A stretch of DNA of 8,827 bases from an uncultured Ruminococcus sp. (lineage in GTDB: Bacteria > Bacillota > Clostridia > Oscillospirales > Ruminococcaceae): positions 1-8,827 of the forward strand of contig CACZQG010000325.1 of NCBI GenBank assembly GCA_902783235.1, given 5' to 3'. Made by a program: the position numbers and the translations under genes. This document shows, piece after piece, positions 1 through 6,389 of this stretch (positions are counted from its first letter, which is position 1; the number at the start of each line of letters is the position of its first letter). Below the pieces are notes generated by a model, which was not told where the DNA came from, searched no databases, and saw only the letters and a program-made list of their open reading frames with translations.

Positions 1-2
1 AA

Positions 3-125
3 TGCTGGCATATTTCAAGCCTTTCCAACGCAGAAGTTCAGTATTTAGACAAGCAGAAAATTCAAGATTTAGTTGGGGGATCAATAATTGCAGCCGAAAG
101 CACGAAGAGCAGCTATAAAGTGTGA
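3..125 (+). CDS. 3' end of an unrecognised gene entering from the left (partial)
   Basis: A reading frame is open from the left edge to a TGA at 123-125, giving 40 residues that begin CWHISSLSNAEVQYLDKQ and end AAESTKSSYKV. Codons 15-89 are nearly identical to the coding end of the partial frame at the right edge (24 of 25 residues match; Asn here, Asp there). Preservation of the same frame in both copies suggests that this is truly translated. The last 11 residues are unique to this copy. Two strong plus-strand terminators follow immediately, as expected after a gene. I do not recognise the family. A transposase or recombinase running to the end of a mobile element, or a member of a multicopy gene family, are possibilities without direct support. 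Confidence 0.45.
   Translation, partial: CWHISSLSNAEVQYLDKQKIQDLVGGSIIAAESTKSSYKV
14..88 (+). repeat. Left copy of a 75-bp terminal inverted repeat
   Basis: Positions 14-88 match the reverse complement of 8753-8827 with one mismatch (A at 27, paired position 8814). The match stops sharply at 88 on the inner side. On the outer side it is limited only by the window edge, so the repeat may be longer. The inner end of the repeat is GGGGGATCAATAAT. Both copies are read in the same frame by inward-pointing ORFs. Confidence 0.9.
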
Positions 126-127
126 AT

Positions 128-186
128 TAAGGCAATACCGCACAAAGCTTCCAAGCGGTCTTTGTGCGGTATTGCCTTAGGTTTTT
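128..186 (+). terminator. Strong intrinsic terminator: 20-bp perfect stem, 12-nt loop, T-tract
   Basis: Positions 128-147 and 160-179 are perfect reverse complements (20 bp), separated by a 12-nt loop and followed on the plus strand by AGG and TTTTT at 182-186. The strand assignment follows the T-tract, so it should end transcription of the ORF entering from the left. On the minus strand the stem lacks a clear T-tract, but it may still help to stop read-through from the convergent secreted-protein gene. Confidence 0.85.
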
Positions 187-195
187 CGACAAGCA

Positions 196-230
196 AAGTC
201 CCTCTATCACTCATGATAGAGGGGCTTTTT
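196..230 (+). terminator. Second tandem intrinsic terminator (14-bp stem, CTCA loop)
   Basis: Positions 196-209 pair with 214-227 over 14 bp (one T-G pair), with a CTCA loop and a T-run at 226-230 on the plus strand. It lies 8 bases downstream of the stop codon of the minus-strand secreted-protein gene. It therefore sits between two convergent genes and could act in both directions. The minus-strand tail (CTTTGCTTG) is only weakly T-rich. Confidence 0.8.
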
Positions 231-237
231 ACAGGCT

Positions 238-2898
238 TTATTCTGCTGTATACTTGATCTCTGTTTTGGGTCCTGTTGAAGCTTTGCCGGAGACATTGTA
301 TGCAATTACAAATAACCGGTAATCTCTTTTGGGAATGCTGTTGAGTATATAGCTTGTACCTGTTACCTTAGCACTGTAATAGGTCTTGCCGTCAGCCTCC
401 ATACCTACTCTGTAGGCTACTGCGTTGGGAATGCTTGACCAGACGATCTCACCGTTTTTGTTGATCGACACATCTGTTACCTTGCCAAGAGCTGTACCCT
501 GAACATTAAGGACAGCACCGTCTGTGTAGTTGCCCTGAGCATCATATGCTCTTACGCAGAACTTATAAGAGGTCTGGGAATCATATTTTACTGCCATCAT
601 GCAGTCCTCGGTTTTGGATGAATAATATGTTTTACCGCCCCAGCTCTTTACTATACGATAGGATACTGCGTTTTTAACAGGCTCCCAACTTAAAACTCCC
701 TTTTCATTAAGAGCGGGTTCTTTTGCTATCTCAAGTCCCTTTGTTTCTACAACGATAGGCTCACTGTCTGTGTATATACCCTCTGCATTATATGAACGGA
801 TGCACAGCTCATAGCGTACCTTTGGATCAAAGTTCATTTTATAGCTTGTATCTGTAGTCTTTTTGCCGTAATATGTCTTGTTGTTATATGTTTTTATGAT
901 ACGGTATGCAACAGCACCGTCTGCTCTGTTCCAGGTGATATTACCGGTCTCATCAACTGCTATATCTTCTGCAGTGGCTGACAGGAGAGTGAATTTATAG
1001 TTGTGTGCCTGTGCATAAGCCTGAGCGGTAGAGCCGTCATAGCCGTAGATGGTGCCTTCATAGTTGTAAAGAGATGTTTTGTAGTCGTAGGAATTTGAAA
1101 CAGTAGATGTAGACTGACCTATAGCACATTCAGGGTTTCTTACAGTAATATCCTTGAGGGCACTGCAGCGTGTGAATGCACCGTTTTCTATAGCTGTTAC
1201 TGTTTCGGGAATGTCTATGGCTTCAAGAGCAGATGCGCCCCAGAATGCGCTTTTCTTTATAGTAGTTACTGTTTCGGGGATCACTACCTTGGTGAGCTGC
1301 TTTTTGGAATTGAAGGAGTTTTCGCCTATTTCTGTGACAGGCACATTATTTACCTGAGATTTGATAACAGCCTCTGTCATATTGTCATCGCAGTCGGCAA
1401 CCTCGGCATAGGTGGGGTAAACGTTGTAGAAGATACCATCCTCCTTGAATATGGTATAACCCAGTTCTCTGCTTGCATATTTGCCGCAGTTGATGCACCT
1501 GCCGTCTTCATACTTGTGCTGACCTGTTGCAGGGAGGGTAACAGCTTCCTTAGTTGTAACATTTTTGCCGGATGGATCTGAATAGTATTTATCATTTGCT
1601 TCATCGTACCAGTAGCCGATATTGCCTTGCTCAACACAGGTGGGTGCTTTGGCTGCTACCTGTGTATAATTCGAGGTATGGGTCACCGGGTAGAAATTAT
1701 ATGTATTGCCGCCAAAGCTTAGCATATAGTCGGCATAGAAGTTTCTGCTTTCCTCTAACATCTCCGGTTTATCTACCTTTACAGCTGTGACATCGTTGGT
1801 ACCCGGGTCTTTTTCCATTTCAACATACTGGTATGTGACAGGGAACTGCAGCAGTTCGTATTTTCTCAGATTAACTTTTTTTGAAAGCTTTGGCTGGTTG
1901 AGCTTGTAACCCTCGGGAAGCTTGATAAACAGATCATCATAGCTGCTTCCTTTGAACTGGCTGAAGGTGAGAGAGTTAAGATCATCTGCATCCATTTTTA
2001 TAAGGTATAAAACGGATTCCTGTAGTATTCGTCTGTAGCACTCTGTACCCTCGGGAACATTGGTGAGAAGATTTTTTCTGTCGTTCATTGTGACCAGATC
2101 GGGATCAAGATCCGCAATGGGAAAGTCATACCTTACGCTTGCTTCAATACCTATCTTGTCCTTGAATTCTGCACCAACGTTTATGGCTTTTGCCAGGGAA
2201 TCGTTAAAATCCTTATCACTTGTCTGGGTCAGGACGCTTATCATATGCTTGCCGTCTGTCACTGTTGAAGAGCCTGTTCCGCAGCCGTAGAAGGGGTTAT
2301 TCTCATCATCACCGTCATTGTAGATATTCCAGCCATTTGAACCGGCGGATCCGTTCCGAAGCGTTTCGGCGCCTTCAAAGTATATGTAGGAAAGATTTGA
2401 ACATACCTCAAATGCCCATTTATCAATCTTTCTTACCGACTTGCCTATGCAGGCGATGTTCAGACTGCGGAACTGACCGTTATAGTTGCTGAATGCATTC
2501 AGACCTATAGACGTAACGCCGTCAATTACATAAACATCCGTAACATTTTTGGAATAGTGAAACCAGGGCTGGTACTGATCGTGTTCAAAATCAGCCATAG
2601 CACCATCACCGGATATTATGAGAGTATAAGCAGTTTCACCGTTTACTTTTCCGCCGTTATCGAATATTTCCCATTTTACCTCGGAATTGTAATCGTATGA
2701 GTTCATATTTTCCGAGGTGACCATGTCATTGTTATTATTAGCACCGCAGATTCCGCTTGCAATTACACTTGCAGCACTTGCGGTTATTTCATAACTGCCC
2801 GGTGTATCCGAAAGAGCCGCCGGCATACCTGCTGCAAATACAGAGAATGCCATAACAGCCGCAGTCATAGCACTTGCTATCTTTATATTCTTTTTCAT
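238..2898 (-). CDS. Secreted BspA-type LRR protein with three C-terminal FN3-like repeats
   Basis: The start is the ATG at 2898, giving 886 aa. GGAGG (2907-2911) lies 8 bases upstream, whereas a TTG start at 2913 would overlap that site. Residues 1 to about 42 form a signal peptide (MKKNIKIASAMTAAVMAFSV, then an Ala-rich cleavage region). Residues about 48-180 match the entry region common in BspA-type LRR_5 proteins (YTLIISGDGAMADF, DGVTSIGLNAF). About 205-405 is unassigned. About 407-475 resembles the Firmicute 'AKAPTCVEQGNIGYWY' module ending in CINCGKYA. About 505-640 contains further LRR_5 units (VVIPETVTTIKKSAF, IDIPETVTAIENGAF). About 640-886 holds three FN3-like repeats. There is no LPxTG motif, dockerin or C-terminal membrane segment, so the protein is probably released or held non-covalently. 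Adhesion or surface binding is the usual role inferred for such proteins; the ligand is unknown. It is a monocistronic unit with its own promoter. Confidence 0.9.
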   Translation of the reverse strand: MKKNIKIASAMTAAVMAFSVFAAGMPAALSDTPGSYEITASAASVIASGICGANNNNDMVTSENMNSYDYNSEVKWEIFDNGGKVNGETAYTLIISGDGAMADFEHDQYQPWFHYSKNVTDVYVIDGVTSIGLNAFSNYNGQFRSLNIACIGKSVRKIDKWAFEVCSNLSYIYFEGAETLRNGSAGSNGWNIYNDGDDENNPFYGCGTGSSTVTDGKHMISVLTQTSDKDFNDSLAKAINVGAEFKDKIGIEASVRYDFPIADLDPDLVTMNDRKNLLTNVPEGTECYRRILQESVLYLIKMDADDLNSLTFSQFKGSSYDDLFIKLPEGYKLNQPKLSKKVNLRKYELLQFPVTYQYVEMEKDPGTNDVTAVKVDKPEMLEESRNFYADYMLSFGGNTYNFYPVTHTSNYTQVAAKAPTCVEQGNIGYWYDEANDKYYSDPSGKNVTTKEAVTLPATGQHKYEDGRCINCGKYASRELGYTIFKEDGIFYNVYPTYAEVADCDDNMTEAVIKSQVNNVPVTEIGENSFNSKKQLTKVVIPETVTTIKKSAFWGASALEAIDIPETVTAIENGAFTRCSALKDITVRNPECAIGQSTSTVSNSYDYKTSLYNYEGTIYGYDGSTAQAYAQAHNYKFTLLSATAEDIAVDETGNITWNRADGAVAYRIIKTYNNKTYYGKKTTDTSYKMNFDPKVRYELCIRSYNAEGIYTDSEPIVVETKGLEIAKEPALNEKGVLSWEPVKNAVSYRIVKSWGGKTYYSSKTEDCMMAVKYDSQTSYKFCVRAYDAQGNYTDGAVLNVQGTALGKVTDVSINKNGEIVWSSIPNAVAYRVGMEADGKTYYSAKVTGTSYILNSIPKRDYRLFVIAYNVSGKASTGPKTEIKYTAE
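241..981 (-). repeat. Three tandem FN3-like repeats at the protein C-terminus
   Basis: Three consecutive units of about 80 residues (approximately 640-722, 723-803 and 804-886) share the pattern G-x-(I/L)-x-W, AV(A/S)YR, KTYY, a Tyr-rich strand and a final AYN/AYD/SYN turn. Seen in the sequence: GNITWNRADGAVAYRI, GVLSWEPVKNAVSYRI and GEIVWSSIPNAVAYRV. This is the layout of fibronectin-III-like domains in gut Firmicute surface proteins. Boundaries are approximate. Confidence 0.75.
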
Positions 2899-2906
2899 AG
2901 CTGTAA

Positions 2907-2911
2907 CCTCC
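2907..2911 (-). promoter_or_regulatory. Ribosome binding site that fixes the start of the secreted-protein gene
   Basis: GGAGG on the minus strand, 8 bases before the ATG at 2898. It shows that the in-frame TTG at 2913 is not the start, because that codon overlaps this site. Confidence 0.85.
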
Positions 2912-2991
2912 AATAGATTTCAAGCACAAGGAATGATCCCGTGCCGGATGTTGTAAAGCTGTTCCCGGGGAACTATTTAATGTCTGCTCTA

Positions 2992-3020
2992 ATTGTAACA
3001 CTTTGTGAATTAATTGTCAA
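2992..3020 (-). promoter_or_regulatory. Near-consensus sigma-A promoter for the secreted-protein gene
   Basis: On the minus strand, TTGACA (3015-3020) is followed by exactly 17 bases and TACAAT (2992-2997), matching 11 of 12 consensus positions. The DNA upstream is very A/T-rich (3021-3090), like an UP element. Transcription should start near 2985, giving a leader of about 86 nt. The leader contains a near-perfect palindrome, GTTCCCGGGGAAC, at 2961-2973 (plus-strand spelling), a possible operator or small hairpin. Confidence 0.8.
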
Positions 3021-3102
3021 TCATTTTTTTTGCTGAAATTATAATTTTGTAATCGTTTATACAACACAAACAAAATAATTCCGAAAAAATGTTTATGATG
3101 TA

Positions 3103-3147
3103 TAAAACAGACCTGCATCCCCTAATTTTGGGGGATTTGCAGGTCTG
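3103..3147 (-). terminator. Intrinsic terminator of the FHA-SEDS-PBP operon
   Basis: On the minus strand, CAGACCTGCA and TGCAGGTCTG form a 10-bp outer stem (3138-3147 with 3108-3117). An inner TCCCC/GGGGA pairing continues the stem past a short bulge, and TTTTATA follows. It begins 11 bases after the TAA of the penicillin-binding protein gene. The remaining bases up to the promoter at 2992-3020 are A/T-rich and hold no gene. Confidence 0.8.
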
Positions 3148-3158
3148 CTATTATGCTT

Positions 3159-4496
3159 TTACTTATCAATTGCGCTGAGAAGAGTCTGTGCCACATATGA
3201 GGATTCATATGATGTTCCGTTTTCCACAAGTACGGCAAAGGCAATAGGGAAGTCCTCGTCATCTACAAAGCCTGTAAGCAGAGCGTTTTCCTCTCTGCCC
3301 TCCTTGACCTGTGCAGTACCGCTTTTTATACCTACAGTATATCCCAGAGAATAGTTATTGCCGTTTTGAAGCATTATGTCACGGATATCCTGTGCAGAGC
3401 TTTCACTAAAAAGCTGTTCCGATGTTTTGGCACTTGCCGTCTGCACTGTTCGTCCCGACACATTTGTCACATGATCTATCAGGTAAGGCATGGTAGCCAT
3501 TCCGGTACCGTTTGCAATAGCACTTTCCCACATCATCATCATGCAGGGACTTACCATAGTGTACCCCTGACCGATACAACCCCATTGGGTATCAAATTCG
3601 TTTTTGTCATCTATTTTTGTGGAAGCGGTATCTGAAATTATCCCGTCTACGGTAAATTCTTTTTCATCATTGTCATTTACCGCTATCCACATTTTTTCGT
3701 AGTATTTTTCAATATCTCCGATAGACCAGTCAGGATCCTCTACAAGCTGTGCGAAGAAAGGGTTACAGCTGTTGGCGAATGCTTCGGGGACTGATTGGGT
3801 GCCGTGGCCATATGATTGGTGACATATTATATCAATATCCGTATTGTTGCGGTAGACTCCCTGGCAGTCATAGCTTTTGGACATGAGAGTATCATATCCC
3901 ATTGCCTGATCTGCTGCCAGAAGTGTTGCCACCTTCTGAGTAGAGCCGGGGACTGTTTTTGAAAAAGCTTTGCACAAAAGGCTTCCGTCAGGAAGATTTT
4001 CCACATCCTCATAGCCTGAGATAGGGTCAACATTTGGGCGGCTGACACAGACCAGTATTTCTCCCGTAGAGTAGTTGTATGCGATGGCACAGCCGTCCTT
4101 GCCGCCGAAGGAGGTATATACCTGTTCATTGGCAGCGTGATCCAGCGTAGTGTATATAGCTGCCTGACCGTCCTTGGTGATACCGCCTAAAAAGCTGTAA
4201 TTGCTCAGCTTTTCCATATTTTTGCTTACAAGGGTATTGGTCATCTGACCACTGGTATCACCTATAAGATTTCCCACATCCTTGAAGTGACCGTCAGGAT
4301 AATCTCCCGGCTTTGCATTGCCGTCAAACAGGATCTCACCGTTTCGGTCGTATACAAATCCCAGGTCAGCCTCCGAGGAGTGGCTGACATAAAAAGGAGC
4401 TTCAAGTATCATTTTTGTCAGGAGGATACACAGTCCGACAATAAACAGAGATATCATAAGAGTTATAAGGTTGCTTCCTCTTTTAAGACTTTTCAT
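3159..4496 (-). CDS. Class B penicillin-binding protein (PbpA-like transpeptidase)
   Basis: 445 aa. Peptidoglycan transpeptidase that cross-links glycan strands outside the membrane. One N-terminal membrane anchor spans about residues 10-31. All three active-site motifs of the transpeptidase family are present: STQK (185-188, acyl-accepting Ser185), SCN (243-245) and KSGT (391-394). At 445 aa it is shorter than PBP2/PBP3 (about 600 or more) and close to the shorter PbpA type found in FHA-RodA-PbpA clusters. The ATG overlaps the upstream SEDS gene stop as ATGA, and AGGAGG lies at 4506-4511, 9 bases before the start. The partner is almost certainly the adjacent SEDS polymerase. Whether the pair serves elongation, division or sporulation cannot be told from sequence alone. 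Confidence 0.93.
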   Translation of the reverse strand: MKSLKRGSNLITLMISLFIVGLCILLTKMILEAPFYVSHSSEADLGFVYDRNGEILFDGNAKPGDYPDGHFKDVGNLIGDTSGQMTNTLVSKNMEKLSNYSFLGGITKDGQAAIYTTLDHAANEQVYTSFGGKDGCAIAYNYSTGEILVCVSRPNVDPISGYEDVENLPDGSLLCKAFSKTVPGSTQKVATLLAADQAMGYDTLMSKSYDCQGVYRNNTDIDIICHQSYGHGTQSVPEAFANSCNPFFAQLVEDPDWSIGDIEKYYEKMWIAVNDNDEKEFTVDGIISDTASTKIDDKNEFDTQWGCIGQGYTMVSPCMMMMWESAIANGTGMATMPYLIDHVTNVSGRTVQTASAKTSEQLFSESSAQDIRDIMLQNGNNYSLGYTVGIKSGTAQVKEGREENALLTGFVDDEDFPIAFAVLVENGTSYESSYVAQTLLSAIDK

Positions 4497-5779
4497 CGTG
4501 GCATTCCTCCTCTCTGCGGGTTTCTTTTAGGCTGAGGTACATAGTAGACCATTGCCTGACCTGCTTTCATAAATCCTGCAATAAGTCCGCAGGCGATCAT
4601 GGAGCTTCCGCCGTTGGATATAAATGGGAGAGTAACTCCTGTAAAGGGTATAAGATTGCATGAGCCGAATATATTCAGTGCCATTTGAGTAATAAGCGCA
4701 GCCGATGCACCTACCGACAGGGTAGTATGGAAATAAGAACGGGGAGTATTTATGATACAGGTCACTACAAGAAGGAGTATCAGCAGTACTGCCAGAAGTG
4801 CGGCAATAAGTCCCCATTCCTCGCTGATGGTGGAGAAGATTATATCTGTGTCCGCTGCGGGGACTTTATAGAGTCTTCCCAGACCGGGACCCTTACCGAA
4901 CCATCCGCCCTCGGCTGATGCAATAAGTGCCTGACACTGCTGCCAGCCGCTTCCGTATTGATCTGCCCATATATCAGCGTGAAGTCTTGACTGTACATAA
5001 CCCGGAGCCAGCTTCCAGGCAGCCGCAGCAATCAGTGCTCCTCCCACACAGATACCTATTATCAGCTTTTTTGAAAGCTTTGCCTTTGGATAGCATATCC
5101 TCATGAGAAGTCCGCAGCCGGCTACGGATACAAAGGTGGGAAGACTTCCCAGGTCACGGCACCACCACTGGAGAAGAACTATCAATGCAGTCAGCCCTAT
5201 AAGGATCCAGTTATCATATACCACCTTGATGCCCAGCACAGTGTTCTGATGACGCAGGGAATTTATAGAGGTGGCAAAGACCAATACAAAGAAGGGCTTG
5301 ATAAATTCTGAGGGCTGTATGGTAAAGCTGCCTATGCTTATCCACATACTTCTGCTGCCGGTGAGCAGCAGGATGGAAAGCACCAGCGCACCGATAATAC
5401 CATAGAATATCTTTTTATATTTTTCCACCAGTCTGAAATCCTGAGCTATTTTAAAGCCAAGCTGCACCATTGCCAGTGCCACGATGCAGAATATAAAGTG
5501 CTTGATGGAGAATCCCACCTTGCCGAAGCAGGATTGGAATATAAGGCTTATACCCAGTACCGTAACCAGCAGAATATCAAAAGCGTATGTATTCTGCTTC
5601 ATAAACCGAAGGAATATAAAATATCCTATATCCATTGATAATACCATAACGGATAGTATCATAGGGTCGGTTATGCTGTCATATCTTCCTCTTACAAATA
5701 CTATGAGCAGGAGAGAAAGATGTGCCAGCAGAGAAAAGAACATTATAGAAAAATAGGAAAGACCGTTTTTCATTCTCAT
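4493..5779 (-). CDS. SEDS-family peptidoglycan glycosyltransferase (RodA/FtsW)
   Basis: 428 aa, polytopic membrane protein with about ten hydrophobic segments. SEDS proteins polymerise lipid II into glycan strands together with a class B PBP. Recognisable family motifs are QPSEFIK (155-161), RDLGS (208-212, replacing the usual PDLGT), GKGPGLG (295-301), DTDIIF (310-315), which contains the conserved Asp312 of the extracytoplasmic TDFIF-type motif, EEWG (320-323) and TGVTLPFISNGGSS (380-393). The start at 5779 overlaps the FHA gene stop as ATGA, and GGAGGG (5790-5795) sits 10 bases upstream. An in-frame ATG two codons later has poorer spacing. The C-terminal tail is basic (PQPKRNPQRGG). I name the family but not RodA versus FtsW, because the motifs do not separate them. 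Confidence 0.93.
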   Translation of the reverse strand: MRMKNGLSYFSIMFFSLLAHLSLLLIVFVRGRYDSITDPMILSVMVLSMDIGYFIFLRFMKQNTYAFDILLVTVLGISLIFQSCFGKVGFSIKHFIFCIVALAMVQLGFKIAQDFRLVEKYKKIFYGIIGALVLSILLLTGSRSMWISIGSFTIQPSEFIKPFFVLVFATSINSLRHQNTVLGIKVVYDNWILIGLTALIVLLQWWCRDLGSLPTFVSVAGCGLLMRICYPKAKLSKKLIIGICVGGALIAAAAWKLAPGYVQSRLHADIWADQYGSGWQQCQALIASAEGGWFGKGPGLGRLYKVPAADTDIIFSTISEEWGLIAALLAVLLILLLVVTCIINTPRSYFHTTLSVGASAALITQMALNIFGSCNLIPFTGVTLPFISNGGSSMIACGLIAGFMKAGQAMVYYVPQPKRNPQRGGMPR

Positions 5780-6237
5780 TGTGATGAAGCCCTCCTTAAA
5801 TACAGTGTTTTTTTGCCGATCTGCACACTGTCATTGAGCCGCAGCTTTTGCTGATCCTTTATGCGGCTGCCATTGACAAAAGTACCGGAGGTGGAACCCA
5901 GGTCGATTATAGTCCAGATGCCGTCCTCCAGAGTGAGTATAGCGTGGTATCGTGACACTGACATATCCGTAAAACGAAGATCAGCGGATATATGCCGGCC
6001 CATAAGTATCTCCTGGGAATCAGGCATAAAACGGAATTCTCCCTCCTCGTCCACCAGCATAACATGACGGGCTGCCTTTTCCCATTGCTCCTGTACCACG
6101 CTTTTTTCCTTACGGCAGAAAAGCAGTATGAATATTGCACAGAAGTCAACGAAAATAATGCCTACAGCGGCGATAATATCACTGAAGGCGGAAAGCTCCT
6201 TGACAAGTCCCGTCATAACTTCCGAAAATGCGTCCAT
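5776..6237 (-). CDS. Membrane-anchored FHA-domain protein
   Basis: 153 aa from the ATG at 6237. An in-frame ATG at 6255 overlaps the AAAGGAG site (6246-6252) and is unlikely to be used. Residues about 19-41 form one membrane segment, followed by a basic stretch (CRKEK), so the C-terminal domain should be cytoplasmic. Residues about 76-148 form an FHA domain with the conserved GR (80-81), SRYH (95-98), DLGSTSGTFVNG (112-123) and terminal strand. FHA domains bind phosphothreonine, and every usual binding-loop residue is present. As first gene of an operon with a SEDS polymerase and class B PBP, it resembles actinobacterial FhaB, which links Ser/Thr kinase signalling to wall synthesis. The role is inferred from this resemblance. 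No kinase or phosphatase gene is in the window, so the phospho-partner is unknown. Confidence 0.9.
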   Translation of the reverse strand: MDAFSEVMTGLVKELSAFSDIIAAVGIIFVDFCAIFILLFCRKEKSVVQEQWEKAARHVMLVDEEGEFRFMPDSQEILMGRHISADLRFTDMSVSRYHAILTLEDGIWTIIDLGSTSGTFVNGSRIKDQQKLRLNDSVQIGKKTLYLRRASSQ

Positions 6238-6297
6238 TGTCCCTTCTCCTTTCATATTTTTCTTTGTTAAAAATCCCCATGGGGATATGATCTTATA

Positions 6298-6312
6298 CTG
6301 ATCCCTGATCAG
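6298..6312 (-). promoter_or_regulatory. Short inverted repeat in the leader of the cell-wall operon
   Basis: CTGATC and GATCAG flank a 3-base centre (6-bp arms). It lies in the leader downstream of the proposed start near 6325 and next to a 14-base palindrome, ATCCCCATGGGGAT (6273-6286), that on the minus strand is followed by TTTTTA. These could be a small operator or weak leader hairpins; the function is unproven. Confidence 0.35.
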
Positions 6313-6331
6313 AGCGATGACCGGGGATCAA

Positions 6332-6360
6332 TTTATGACCGGTATGAGCAAAGCTGCCAA
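6332..6360 (-). promoter_or_regulatory. Candidate sigma-A promoter of the FHA-SEDS-PBP operon
   Basis: On the minus strand, TTGGCA (6355-6360) is followed by 17 bases and CATAAA (6332-6337). The -35 matches five of six consensus bases and the -10 four of six, with ideal spacing. It predicts a leader of about 88 nt, similar to the other two leaders in the window. It is the best candidate in the 152-base gap at 6238-6389. A TATAAG at 6289-6294 has no acceptable -35 at the right distance. Confidence 0.45.
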
Positions 6361-6389
6361 TCAGTCTTTGTACGGTGCTGCTTTTAATA

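Noticed and set aside
2899..2913. TTG start five codons upstream for the secreted protein
   Set aside because: It overlaps the GGAGG ribosome binding site, while the ATG at 2898 has ideal spacing and begins a standard signal peptide.
2789..3001. 70-aa minus-strand open frame overlapping the start of the secreted protein
   Set aside because: It runs through the promoter and leader and overlaps the signal peptide in another frame; it shows no start signal or recognisable composition.
6345..6385. Terminator after the radical SAM gene
   Set aside because: The AAAGC/GCTTT arms pair only with mismatches and are not followed by a T-tract on the minus strand.
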